From: DASYML01 sp036399835
GTDB lineage: Bacteria; Acidobacteriota; Blastocatellia; Pyrinomonadales; Pyrinomonadaceae
Reading direction: 5' to 3'
DNA: 23,007 nucleotides
Assembly (NCBI GenBank): GCA_036399835.1
Contig: DASWMI010000095.1
Location: 1-23,007 of the forward strand
In this document: positions 16,527 to 23,007 of the stretch, one piece after another
Layout: each line of letters starts with the position of its first letter
Numbering within the stretch: position 1 is the stretch's first letter
Position numbers and translations under genes: made by a program
The notes under the pieces: generated by a model
Database searches by the model: none
What the model saw: the letters and a program-made list of their open reading frames with translations, nothing else
Told to the model about the DNA's origin: nothing

Positions 16527-17963
16527 TCAAGCGTCCTGCGAAGAGGATTGAGCCTTGGTTTCCTCGCTTTCTTCTTCGCCCGTCGGAGCCGTTTCTGCTT
16601 GGTCCAGAGCTTCCGTTTGTTCCGGCGGCTGCTCGACTTCCAGAGCAGACTCTTCCTGCCACTCGGCTTCATGGACGCGCGCATTTTCAACCAGCAGGTC
16701 GAGCGCTTTGCGATTGCGCAACCTATCGGCGATGCTACGTTCGCCTCCCTGCTTTGTCAAGGCGGCACGCACTTGCTCTTGCGATTGACGAGTCGCCTCT
16801 GCGAGTTGCTCTATTTCCGCCGCCACCTCTTCATCGCTGACGCTCAGATTCTCGCGCTCGGCGATGCTTTCGAGCAGCATGGAGCTACGCACATCGCGTT
16901 CGGCGCGGCCTCGCATCTGCTCGCGCAGACCCTCCCAATTCATATCCTGCTCGCGCGGGTCAATCCCACGTCCCATCATATCGCGAAAGAGAGTTTGCAG
17001 GTGATGCTGCGTCTGATGCTGGACCAGCGTTTCCGGCACTTCAAACGGGTGCGCGTCAACGAGCTTTTCGATAAGCTCGCCGCGCAGGCGATTGTCGGAT
17101 TCCGCGCCCGCGCGATTTTCCAGGTCTTCGCGAATCTTCTGGCGCAAGGCGTCGAGCGATTCGATGTCCTCGCCGAGACTCCTGGCCCACTCGTCATCGA
17201 GCGCGGGCAGCTCTTTGCGTCCGACGGCAGTCACCCGCGCCGTGTATGCGACCTCTTTTCCGGCCAGACCCTTCGAGCTGAAGTCCTCAGGATATTTGAC
17301 TGTGAAGGTACGCTCTTCGTCGGGCCTCGTGCCTAAGAGATTTTCCGTAAACTCCGGCTGCACGTTTTCGCCGCCAAGCACGACCTCGACATCCTCGACC
17401 TTGATGTGTTCCGCTTCCGGCTCAGCCATAAACTGGCCGTCGAAGCTGGCCGTCACGATGTCGCCCAATTCTGCGGCGCGGTCTTCCACAGGCTGAAGCG
17501 AAGCGGAGGCTTCGCGCAAGCCTTCTATCACGCGATCAATGTCCTCTTCGCCGACGGGCCGCACGCTGCGCCCGACTTCGAGGCCCTTGTATTCGCCCAG
17601 CTCAACACGCGGCAAAACTTCGACATGAACATGAAGCGAGAGTGGCTGTTGGCCCAACTGGTTGAGCGCCTCCTGCTGGTCCAGATGAATGTCAGGCTCG
17701 CCGAGCACATCCAGCTCATGCTCGGCAATCGCGTCCTGTATGGCCTGCGGGACCAGCTCGCGCAGAACTTCGCTGCGAATCTCGTCTTTAAATCGTGTCC
17801 GGACGACGGCGCGCGTGGCGTGACCGCGACGAAAGCCCGGCACATTGGCGAGCTTGGCGTAGCGGTCGCTGATGCGGTCATAAGCTTCGCGAACAGCTTC
17901 CTGCTCAATCTCGATCTTAATCTCTTTGCGTGTGCCGGAAGTATCAACCAATTCTGTCTTCAT
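16527..17963 (-). CDS. tig: Trigger factor (ribosome-associated chaperone and PPIase)
   Basis: Trigger factor binds at the ribosome exit tunnel and shields nascent chains. The product has 478 residues against about 430-450 usually. The extra length is an acidic, low-complexity C-terminal tail (from about residue 440: EQPPEQTEALDQAETAPTGE and beyond). The N-terminal ribosome-binding domain has NVPGFRRGHATRAVV (40-54), corresponding to the GFRxGxxP signature but with GHAT in place of G-K-x-P. The FKBP-like domain runs from about 160 to 250 (GDIVTASFDGQF, KGLAGKEVAYTARVTAVGRK). The long helical C-terminal arms follow. The ATG at 17961-17963 has no clear Shine-Dalgarno. tRNA-Leu lies 101 bp upstream. 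Confidence 0.96.
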   Translation of the reverse strand: MKTELVDTSGTRKEIKIEIEQEAVREAYDRISDRYAKLANVPGFRRGHATRAVVRTRFKDEIRSEVLRELVPQAIQDAIAEHELDVLGEPDIHLDQQEALNQLGQQPLSLHVHVEVLPRVELGEYKGLEVGRSVRPVGEEDIDRVIEGLREASASLQPVEDRAAELGDIVTASFDGQFMAEPEAEHIKVEDVEVVLGGENVQPEFTENLLGTRPDEERTFTVKYPEDFSSKGLAGKEVAYTARVTAVGRKELPALDDEWARSLGEDIESLDALRQKIREDLENRAGAESDNRLRGELIEKLVDAHPFEVPETLVQHQTQHHLQTLFRDMMGRGIDPREQDMNWEGLREQMRGRAERDVRSSMLLESIAERENLSVSDEEVAAEIEQLAEATRQSQEQVRAALTKQGGERSIADRLRNRKALDLLVENARVHEAEWQEESALEVEQPPEQTEALDQAETAPTGEEESEETKAQSSSQDA

Positions 17964-17972
17964 AAATGTAAA

Positions 17973-18008
17973 GCCCGCGACGGCGCAAACTTCTCGAACC
18001 GCACGGGC
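17973..18008 (-). other. Hairpin in the tRNA-Leu to tig gap
   Basis: GCCCG (17973-17977) and CGGGC (18004-18008), each backed by a 3-bp inner match, form an interrupted stem followed on the minus strand by TTTACATTT and the tig ATG. It might be an attenuator or a tRNA-processing boundary; evidence is weak. Confidence 0.3.
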
Positions 18009-18061
18009 ATCCTTCCTCTGGTCTGAATCAAACGGGAGCTGTCTCTTGCATCAAAATTTTT

Positions 18062-18146
18062 TGGTGCGAAAGGGGGGACTCGAACCCCCACCCCTTGCGG
18101 GACAGGCTTCTAAGACCTGCGCGGCTACCAGTTACGCCACTTTCGC
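18062..18146 (-). tRNA. tRNA-Leu (anticodon UAG), CCA encoded
   Basis: The acceptor stem is GCGAAAG with CTTTCGC, with discriminator A and an encoded CCA end at 18062-18064. The anticodon loop CTTAGAA gives UAG. A long variable arm (around CCCGCAAGGGG) makes it a class II tRNA, and the T-arm contains GGTTCGAGTCC. These together identify leucine. It has its own predicted promoter immediately upstream and precedes tig. Confidence 0.96.
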
Positions 18147-18164
18147 ACGAAACGGTCGGGACTC

Positions 18165-18193
18165 AGTTTACCTTGATGACTAATAAGCATCAA
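18165..18193 (-). promoter_or_regulatory. Promoter of tRNA-Leu
   Basis: On the minus strand TTGATG (18188-18193) and TAAACT (18165-18170) are separated by 17 bp, and the -10 box ends 18 bp before the tRNA 5' end. The -35 lies within a 7-bp inverted repeat CTTGATG/CATCAAG (18172-18194), which may be fortuitous. Confidence 0.5.
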
Positions 18194-18247
18194 GTCGCTC
18201 TCGCCCTTCTGCACGATAATCAGTTTATCTCATCCGGCTCGCGTGTG

Positions 18248-18278
18248 CGGTCAGCGTTTCTTCATAGTATACTGACCG
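18248..18278. other. 7-bp inverted repeat, possible operator or weak hairpin
   Basis: CGGTCAG (18248-18254) and CTGACCG (18272-18278) are perfect reverse complements 17 bp apart, in the divergent gap between tRNA-Leu and the zinc-ribbon gene. A regulator-binding site is possible; nothing else supports it. Confidence 0.25.
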
Positions 18279-18338
18279 GCCATCGTCATCTGTAGGACCG
18301 CTCGGCGAAGTGACGGCAGGAATCCGCCGCGTGCTTCT

Positions 18339-18366
18339 TTGATTTTGGCGGGAACAAGTCTTTAAG
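18339..18366 (+). promoter_or_regulatory. Possible promoter of the zinc-ribbon gene
   Basis: TTGATT (18339-18344) and TTTAAG (18361-18366) are spaced by 16 bp, just upstream of the strong AGGAG ribosome-binding site at about 18381-18385. Confidence 0.35.
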
Positions 18367-18391
18367 TCTCGAAGGGTGGCAGGAGAAAAGC

Positions 18392-18748
18392 ATGATCGCT
18401 TGTCAGAGTTGTGGAAGCCTTAATGATGAAGCGGCGCGCATCTGCCGTTATTGCGGAAAGGGTTTGAGGGGGCAGGCCACAGAGCAGAAGGAGTATGTGC
18501 CGCCGGTCCAGAATTGGGTCAATGAAGCGCCGCCCGTGCCAGTTTACGGCGGACAGGTTTCGACCACCGGATACAAATGCCCGCGTTGCGGGACAAACTA
18601 TCTGCCGCAGGTCGAGAAGAAGATTTCCACGGAAGGCTGGATCGTCTTTGCCGCGCTGCTGGTCTTTTGTCTTCCGCTCTTCTGGGTCGGATTGATGATG
18701 AAATCGGAGCAGAGAGTCTGCCCCGTTTGCCACGCCAATTTAGGATGA
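18392..18748 (+). CDS. LITAF-like double zinc-ribbon membrane protein
   Basis: This is the only plus-strand gene in the window, 118 residues. An N-terminal zinc ribbon has C4, C7, C18 and C21 (CQSCG, CRYCG). After a Pro/Val-rich linker, a second pair C63 and C66 (YKCPRCG) is separated from C110 and C113 (VCPVC) by a hydrophobic segment WIVFAALLVFCLPLFWVGLMM (about 83-103). A split zinc site flanking one membrane-associated hydrophobic helix is the layout of LITAF-like domains, which in eukaryotes sit on membrane surfaces. The bacterial role is unknown. The start is well supported: AGGAG then AAAAGC before the ATG. It converges on the DUF5989 gene with a heptad-repeat hairpin between the two stop codons. 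Confidence 0.85.
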   Translation: MIACQSCGSLNDEAARICRYCGKGLRGQATEQKEYVPPVQNWVNEAPPVPVYGGQVSTTGYKCPRCGTNYLPQVEKKISTEGWIVFAALLVFCLPLFWVGLMMKSEQRVCPVCHANLG

Positions 18749-18770
18749 GGAAAGTAGGAGGCGAGCTGTC

Positions 18771-18856
18771 GGCAACGGGCAGCAGGCAGTAGGTCGAAGC
18801 TGGAAACCGGACGCGGACTGGACCAGCTTTCCGAAACTCTCCCTGCTGCCCGTTGC
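18771..18856. repeat. GGCARCR-type heptad inverted repeat between convergent genes
   Basis: The left side reads GGCAACG, GGCAGCA, GGCAGTA, a 7-nt period. GCAACGGGCAGCAGG (18772-18786) and the complement of 18842-18856 match perfectly over 15 bp. An inner pair AAGCTGG/CCAGCTT (18797-18803, 18823-18829) extends the fold. It sits exactly between the stop codons of the plus-strand zinc-ribbon gene and the minus-strand DUF5989 gene, a position fit for a bidirectional terminator. Confidence 0.88.
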
Positions 18857-18857
18857 T

Positions 18858-19016
18858 TTAAAATATCGAGTAGATAAAGGGTGCGAGCGCGGAAGATTGC
18901 GCAAAGATGAGCAGCGCGCCCATCAGTAGAAGCACGATGATGATGGGCAGCAGCCAGAACTTTTTATTCTGCCGGAGAAACATCCAGACCTCACCGGCGA
19001 GTGCAAATTTGCTCAT
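18858..19016 (-). CDS. DUF5989 (SxtK-like) small membrane protein
   Basis: The product has 52 residues. It begins MSKFALAGEVWMFLRQNKKF, continues with a single hydrophobic helix (WLLPIIIVLLLMGALLIFA, about 21-39) and ends SSALAPFIYSIF. The pattern W-x-FLR-x-x-KKFWLLPI and APFIY near the C-terminus is that of DUF5989. From memory, the saxitoxin-cluster protein SxtK (about 54 residues) belongs to the same family. An AAGGAG at 19025-19030 lies 8 bp before this ATG (19014-19016), so the longer frame starting at 19049 is rejected. It is the last gene of the carbamoyltransferase group, 39 bp after sxtJ. The role is unknown; perhaps a membrane partner of SxtJ. Confidence 0.86.
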   Translation of the reverse strand: MSKFALAGEVWMFLRQNKKFWLLPIIIVLLLMGALLIFAQSSALAPFIYSIF

Positions 19017-19055
19017 TAATAAATCTCCTTCAAAAAACTTCCGGTCCAATCCTTC

Positions 19056-19469
19056 TTAAAATATACGCTCGAACTGCTCAGGCTGCTGGCGTGTTGTCTT
19101 GCGCTTGATCCAGTAGCTCTCGCGCGCGGCGCCCCTGCGATTGAGCGGGTCTCGCCCGACCAGGCGCATCACCAGACTATACGGAGCGAAGACGCCGTAG
19201 AACATCAAAGAGAGAAGGATGCGGCTGTTGATATAACCCAGGATGGCCGCGAGCTTCATCCAGAAGATGTGAAACCTGCGGGCCAGCGTTGGCAGCAGGA
19301 GACCTGTCAAAATCAGCGCGAGGCCGATGCCGCCAAGAATCGAGACGACCGTCATCCGCCCGCGATAATAGTTCCAGCCGCTAAAGAGCAGCAGGACGCC
19401 TCCGACCAGAAGCGCGGTCTTGCGCGCCTGCGCGTTTGTGACTCCGGTCGTCGTAGCGGTCTCAGTCAA
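19056..19469 (-). CDS. SxtJ-family membrane protein
   Basis: From a TTG at 19467-19469 the product has 137 residues. GAGGAG (19477-19482) lies 7 bp upstream. This start overlaps the carbamoyltransferase stop codon by 8 bp (TTGACTGA), a typical translational-coupling arrangement; the longer frame from 19541 lacks such support. Hydrophobic segments are at about 17-33, 41-60 and 72-100. The C-terminus is polar and contains ESYWIKR and EQFERIF, resembling the SYW and terminal aromatic motifs I recall for SxtJ proteins. In the saxitoxin cluster sxtJ lies between the carbamoyltransferase sxtI and sxtK, the same order as here. Molecular function is not established; a membrane scaffold for carbamoylation is an inference. 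Confidence 0.84.
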   Translation of the reverse strand: MTETATTTGVTNAQARKTALLVGGVLLLFSGWNYYRGRMTVVSILGGIGLALILTGLLLPTLARRFHIFWMKLAAILGYINSRILLSLMFYGVFAPYSLVMRLVGRDPLNRRGAARESYWIKRKTTRQQPEQFERIF

Positions 19470-21297
19470 GCTGGAACTCCTCTTGCCAGGCCATGTCGTC
19501 AACAAAAAGGGCCTCGCCCTGGTCGCGCTTGTCGAGCACAAAGTCTTCCATCACGAGCAGGTCCATCTCTGTGCGCATAAAACAGGTGAAAGCCTGTTCG
19601 GGCGTGCAGACGATAGGCTCGCCGCGCACGTTGAAGGAGGTATTGACGAGGACGGGGCAGCCCGTCAGCCTGCCGAAAGCCGCGATCAGATCGTAGTAGA
19701 GCGGGTGGTCCTCGCGCCTGACGGTCTGCACGCGCGCCGAATAATCTACGTGCGTGATGGCCGGAATCGTCGAGCGCGGCACGTTCAATTTCTCTATCCC
19801 GAAAAGGTTCTCCTCTTCGGCAGTCATCTCTCTGCGGAGATGCTTTTGGACCGGAGCAACGAGCAGCATGTAGGGCGAATCGCAGTCAAGCTCGAAAAAG
19901 TCCTGTACGCGCTCGCGCAGGACAGAGGGCGCGAAGGGACGAAAGGATTCGCGGAATTTAATCTTGAGATTCATCTGCGACTGCATGCGCGGGCTTCTGG
20001 GGTCGCCGAGGATGCTTCTTGCGCCGAGAGCGCGTGGACCAAACTCCATACGCCCCTGAAACCATCCGACTATCCTTTCCTCTGCCATCTGCCGCGCGAC
20101 ATACTCGGCCAGCTCCGCGCGGTCAATGCGACGATAGGTAGCGCCCGTCGTATCCAGAAAAGCGCGTATCTCTTCGCTTGTAAAAGATGGACCAAGATAT
20201 GCGCCCTGCATCCCGTCCGCGCGCCCGCGCGTCACGTCTTCCAGCTTTCTCTCGTTGCCGAGATATTGATACCAGACCGAGAGCGCCGCGCCGAGCGAGC
20301 CGCCGGCATCACCCGCCGCCGGTTGTATCCAGACATTCTCGAAAGGGCCTTCGCGCAGGATGCGGCCATTGCCGACGCAGTTGAGCGCCACGCCTCCGGC
20401 CAGGCAAAGGTTCTTTTCGCCCGTCTCACGGTGAACATGCCGCGCCATCCGCAGCATGGCTTCCTCTGTCACTTCCTGTACGGAGCGCGCAAGGTCCATC
20501 TCTCTTTGCGTCAACTCGCTTTCGGGTTTGCGCGGCGGGCCGCCGAACAGCTCATCGAAAGCTGAGTTGGTCATCGTCAGCCCCTGGCAATAATTGAAAT
20601 ACTTCATGTTGAGCCGCAGGCTTCCGTCTTCTTTCAGCTCGACCAGCTCATCCAGCATCTTCCGGACAAAGCGCGGCTCGCCGTAGGGCGCGAGGCCCAT
20701 AATCTTGTATTCACCCGAATTGACTTTAAAGCCCGTGTAGTAAGTAAAGGCGGAATAGAGCAGACCCAGTGAGTGCGGAAAGTGTAGCTCGGCCAGCAGG
20801 TGCAGCTCTTTGCCTTTGCCGTAGCCGTAGCTCGAAGTGGCCCACTCGCCGACGCCGTCCATCGTCAGCACGGCGGCGGATTCAAAAGGCGAAGGATAAA
20901 AGGCAGAGGCGGCGTGAGATTCGTGATGCTCCGTAAAGAGTACCTTGCCTTTATAGCGGCAATGCTCTGCGACCTGCTCTCTCATCCAGAGCTTTTCTTT
21001 GAGCCACAGCGGCATGGCCTTGAGAAAAGAGCGCAGCCCGCTCGGCGCATAATCAATATAAGTTTCCAGGAGGCGCTCGAACTTGAGCAAGGGCTTATCG
21101 TAAAAGGCCACGAAATCAAGCTCCTCCGGCGTGATGCCGGCCTGCCGCAAACAATATTCGACGGCCAGAGCGGGGAAACGATGGTCATGTTTTTTACGCG
21201 AGAAGCGTTCTTCCTGCGCGGCGGCAATAATCTCGCCGTCGCGCACCAGACAGGCGGCGGAGTCGTGGTAGTAAGCTGAGATTCCGAGAATGTACAT
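19462..21297 (-). CDS. NodU/CmcH-family O-carbamoyltransferase (SxtI-like)
   Basis: These enzymes make carbamoyl-adenylate from carbamoyl phosphate and ATP (Kae1/TobZ-like N-domain) and transfer the carbamoyl group to a hydroxyl. From the ATG at 21295-21297 the product has 611 residues, a normal length. Motifs include LGISAYYHDSAA (4-15), EERFSRKKHD (29-38), TEHHESHAASAFYPS (122-136) with the metal-binding histidines, LAGGVALN (299-306), the C-terminal signature GRMEFGPRALGARSILGDPR (415-434), and VNTSFNVRGEPI (551-562). A longer frame starting at 21408 adds an arginine- and alanine-rich stretch unlike the family and is rejected. The acceptor cannot be read from sequence. It is followed with overlap by sxtJ and then DUF5989. 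An SGNH hydrolase gene lies 204 bp upstream. Confidence 0.95.
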   Translation of the reverse strand: MYILGISAYYHDSAACLVRDGEIIAAAQEERFSRKKHDHRFPALAVEYCLRQAGITPEELDFVAFYDKPLLKFERLLETYIDYAPSGLRSFLKAMPLWLKEKLWMREQVAEHCRYKGKVLFTEHHESHAASAFYPSPFESAAVLTMDGVGEWATSSYGYGKGKELHLLAELHFPHSLGLLYSAFTYYTGFKVNSGEYKIMGLAPYGEPRFVRKMLDELVELKEDGSLRLNMKYFNYCQGLTMTNSAFDELFGGPPRKPESELTQREMDLARSVQEVTEEAMLRMARHVHRETGEKNLCLAGGVALNCVGNGRILREGPFENVWIQPAAGDAGGSLGAALSVWYQYLGNERKLEDVTRGRADGMQGAYLGPSFTSEEIRAFLDTTGATYRRIDRAELAEYVARQMAEERIVGWFQGRMEFGPRALGARSILGDPRSPRMQSQMNLKIKFRESFRPFAPSVLRERVQDFFELDCDSPYMLLVAPVQKHLRREMTAEEENLFGIEKLNVPRSTIPAITHVDYSARVQTVRREDHPLYYDLIAAFGRLTGCPVLVNTSFNVRGEPIVCTPEQAFTCFMRTEMDLLVMEDFVLDKRDQGEALFVDDMAWQEEFQLD

Positions 21298-21501
21298 CGC
21301 TTGAATTCTTCCGGAACGCCCCCTGAAAGCAATCTGAGAAGGCCGGAGGATACACAAAAAACAGGCGGCGAGACAAGCGCGCGAAATCCTCGCGGCGGCA
21401 AGGCTCAAACGGCGCTCGAAAGAGCTTGAAAGCCTGTCTTCATCTTATCAACGCTTCGCGTTTATCGCCCCTCGCCCGGCGCTGGAATCTCGGTCTCGCG
21501 T

Positions 21502-22674
21502 TTATTCCCCGCCGCCCTGTTGGTTCAACTTCAAAGAGTCTGCGGTAATCACCTTTGCTTTCCAATGTTCGGCGACCTGGTCCAGCCCCTTCAAGGTCCA
21601 GTGAGCCTGGTCCTCATGGATTGACCAATCATCATGCTGTAAGAGCGCGTCTAAATCTAAATAATCAATCTGCTCTCGCTGGAAGAAGCCGCGCAACTCC
21701 GCATTGAGCTTTAAGACATGCTCGGGAGGCTGCGCGAAGTGCGCCGTCGCGGCCAGAAACGTGGCGCCATACTCTTTGGAAATCGAGCGCATGAGCCGCA
21801 GATTCCGCTCGAAATACTGCGCCCCCTCGATAGGATTGCTTGAAGCCCTGATGTTGGCAGAGTATCTGGGCGCGAAGACCTGCCCCCAGACATCCGGCCT
21901 TTTATGAAAAAGATGGTCGTATTTGAGCGAGGCCCAACTGACTAAATATGATTTAAAGGCCCACTTGGGCAGCCTGGATTGAAGCGTGCGGAAGCTGTCA
22001 TCATACTTGGTCATCACATTCCGGTAATCGGGGATCAAATAAAAGCCTATTAAATTGCCCGCGTCATTAACGCCGTCATAGCTGATCACGAGGTCCGGTT
22101 GAAACTCGACTCCGAGCATCTCAAGCGTCACGAGACTAATCGGCGAAGTCCCCATGTCAACGCCCATGTTGATGACCTCTATCTTGTATCCGGTCCTGGC
22201 GTAATAATCGTTGAGCTTCTTTTCCAGCATCGCGGGCCAGGTCTGGTCGTTGGTCGGTCCATCAATCGTCGTCGAGCCGCCCAGCGTGATGATTCTTTTC
22301 GTCCTCGCAGGCTTCTCGAAAGGACGGTCGGGCGTGCGGAATCCGAGCGAGTTGGTCTGCACGTCATGCACCACGACCTGATGTATCTCTTCGCGGTTGA
22401 TAAACTGCTTGCGAGAATCAAGCGGCCTGGTGGCATAGGGCAGAAAGGGATGAGACATAAAACGGCTGCGGTCTGTTTCCGAGACGCCGTAGATAAAAGA
22501 TGGCTGGTAAGTGCGTATGTCTATGCCCTTTGAACGAAAGATGAGACGCAGGCCCACTTCAACCACGACGAGCGTTAGCAAGAGGCTCGTGATGAAGAGA
22601 ATGGCGCGCGCGATAAATAAGGTTCGCCGTCGCGGCTTGGCGCGCTGAGGTTGTGCAATCGGGTCTGAAGACAA
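21502..22674 (-). CDS. Membrane-anchored SGNH/GDSL-type hydrolase
   Basis: The 390-residue product starts with a TTG at 22672-22674; no ATG, GTG or other TTG exists between the upstream in-frame TAA and the membrane segment. A basic N-terminus (RAKPRRR) precedes one membrane helix (about 20-45), so the domain faces outward. SGNH blocks are visible: LGGSTT with nucleophile S134, the glycine block NMGVDMG (169-175), YDGVND with N203 (199-204), and DQAHWTLKG with D355 and H358. The family hydrolyses or transfers ester-linked groups, often acetyl groups on polysaccharides. Position upstream of the carbamoyltransferase suggests action on the same surface glycan, but that is inference. A TGCTATAAA extended -10 lies about 55 bp upstream. 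Confidence 0.9.
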   Translation of the reverse strand: MSSDPIAQPQRAKPRRRTLFIARAILFITSLLLTLVVVEVGLRLIFRSKGIDIRTYQPSFIYGVSETDRSRFMSHPFLPYATRPLDSRKQFINREEIHQVVVHDVQTNSLGFRTPDRPFEKPARTKRIITLGGSTTIDGPTNDQTWPAMLEKKLNDYYARTGYKIEVINMGVDMGTSPISLVTLEMLGVEFQPDLVISYDGVNDAGNLIGFYLIPDYRNVMTKYDDSFRTLQSRLPKWAFKSYLVSWASLKYDHLFHKRPDVWGQVFAPRYSANIRASSNPIEGAQYFERNLRLMRSISKEYGATFLAATAHFAQPPEHVLKLNAELRGFFQREQIDYLDLDALLQHDDWSIHEDQAHWTLKGLDQVAEHWKAKVITADSLKLNQQGGGE

Positions 22675-22730
22675 TGAAAGACTCTCTACTTGGTTCGCAG
22701 TATTCGTCGAGCAATGATTTTAATCAGCGA

Positions 22731-22739
22731 TTTATAGCA
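22731..22739 (-). promoter_or_regulatory. Possible extended -10 promoter of the SGNH-carbamoyltransferase group
   Basis: On the minus strand TGCTATAAA forms an extended -10 element (TATAAA at 22731-22736). No good -35 is found 17 bp upstream. Transcription from here would give a leader of about 50 nt before the TTG start. Confidence 0.35.
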
Positions 22740-22916
22740 GGAGGGGCTGATGCTCTTACACGCTCTGCTCTTAAAAGCTCTCGGTTTCAGGCTCGGCCAT
22801 CAAAGGCTCAGAGCGCGAAAAATTTGCCGCCACACTATATCCCACAGCCTCTTTGAAGGGCAAATCAGGAAAACGTGTAGCAATGGATAATAGTTTGTCG
22901 GCGCAGAGATTTTAGG

Positions 22917-22945
22917 CTGGCAGCTCAGGGAAGCTTTGCTATAAT
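22917..22945 (+). promoter_or_regulatory. Probable plus-strand promoter at the right edge
   Basis: CTGGCA (22917-22922) and a perfect TATAAT (22940-22945) are separated by 17 bp. It points toward the right edge, where an ATG occupies the last three bases (23005-23007) without a visible Shine-Dalgarno. The hairpin GCCTG/CAGGC lies in the predicted leader. The gene it drives is outside the window. Confidence 0.5.
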
Positions 22946-23007
22946 CGCGCGGCCTGCTCTCAAGATCAGGCATCATTCCAAAACGCACTGCGGGACTAAA
23001 CCTCATG

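Noticed and set aside
19420..20565. A 381-codon plus-strand open frame
   Set aside because: Antisense to the carbamoyltransferase and sxtJ genes, with no domain-like features.
21298..21408. 37-residue N-terminal extension of the carbamoyltransferase
   Set aside because: The family starts at the MYILGISAYYHDSAA segment, and the extension lacks conservation-like features.
22800..23006. A 68-codon minus-strand frame at the right edge
   Set aside because: It overlaps a near-consensus plus-strand promoter and has no protein-like pattern.

Overview
The window reads as ordinary chromosome from a moderately GC-rich bacterium. My best guess is Acidobacteriota, Blastocatellia-like. That guess rests on remembered similarity, mainly the C-terminal half of the secreted protein at 11667-13499 and the tig-clpP-clpX-lon-engB order; no search was run. 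All genes lie on the minus strand except one small zinc-ribbon gene at 18392-18748.

The text below follows minus-strand transcription from the right edge to the left.
(1) 18858-22674 is a four-gene group: a membrane-anchored SGNH hydrolase, a NodU/CmcH-type carbamoyltransferase, an SxtJ-like membrane protein and a 52-residue DUF5989 protein. The last three match the sxtI-sxtJ-sxtK order of the cyanobacterial saxitoxin cluster, with no other toxin gene in sight. This is the most interesting functional module here and probably a general carbamoylation unit.
(2) 18392-18748 is a convergent plus-strand gene for a small LITAF-like double zinc-ribbon membrane protein.
(3) tRNA-Leu(UAG) leads into the protein quality-control block tig, clpP, clpX, lon, then a hypothetical gene and engB. 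Two genes for exported proteins (a DUF6843-like protein and a 610-residue Cys-rich, MopE-like protein with Ca-type loops) sit between clpX and lon, where the usual synteny is direct.
(4) rho, glgA, trxA, a YkgJ-type Cys-cluster gene and purA form a housekeeping series.
(5) tRNA-Lys(UUU) has its own promoter and terminator. After it come a 53-residue membrane ORF and a Wzy-like polysaccharide polymerase that runs off the left edge.

The feature not explained by genes is a series of intergenic repeats. At six gene junctions (3117-3189, 5760-5842, 7631-7662, 8295-8356, 15711-15795, 18771-18856) there are degenerate tandem repeats with a 7-nt (sometimes 8-nt) period. Each uses a different unit sequence, and five of the six are folded into long inverted repeats. 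Two of these have nearly perfect 23-25 bp arms, and two share an AAGCTTTT centre. They resemble in style the short tandemly repeated repetitive sequences of cyanobacteria and may act as transcript-end structures.

Several genes appear to start with TTG (glgA, the SGNH gene, sxtJ, possibly the YkgJ gene). No insertion sequence, CRISPR array, rRNA or origin was recognised.
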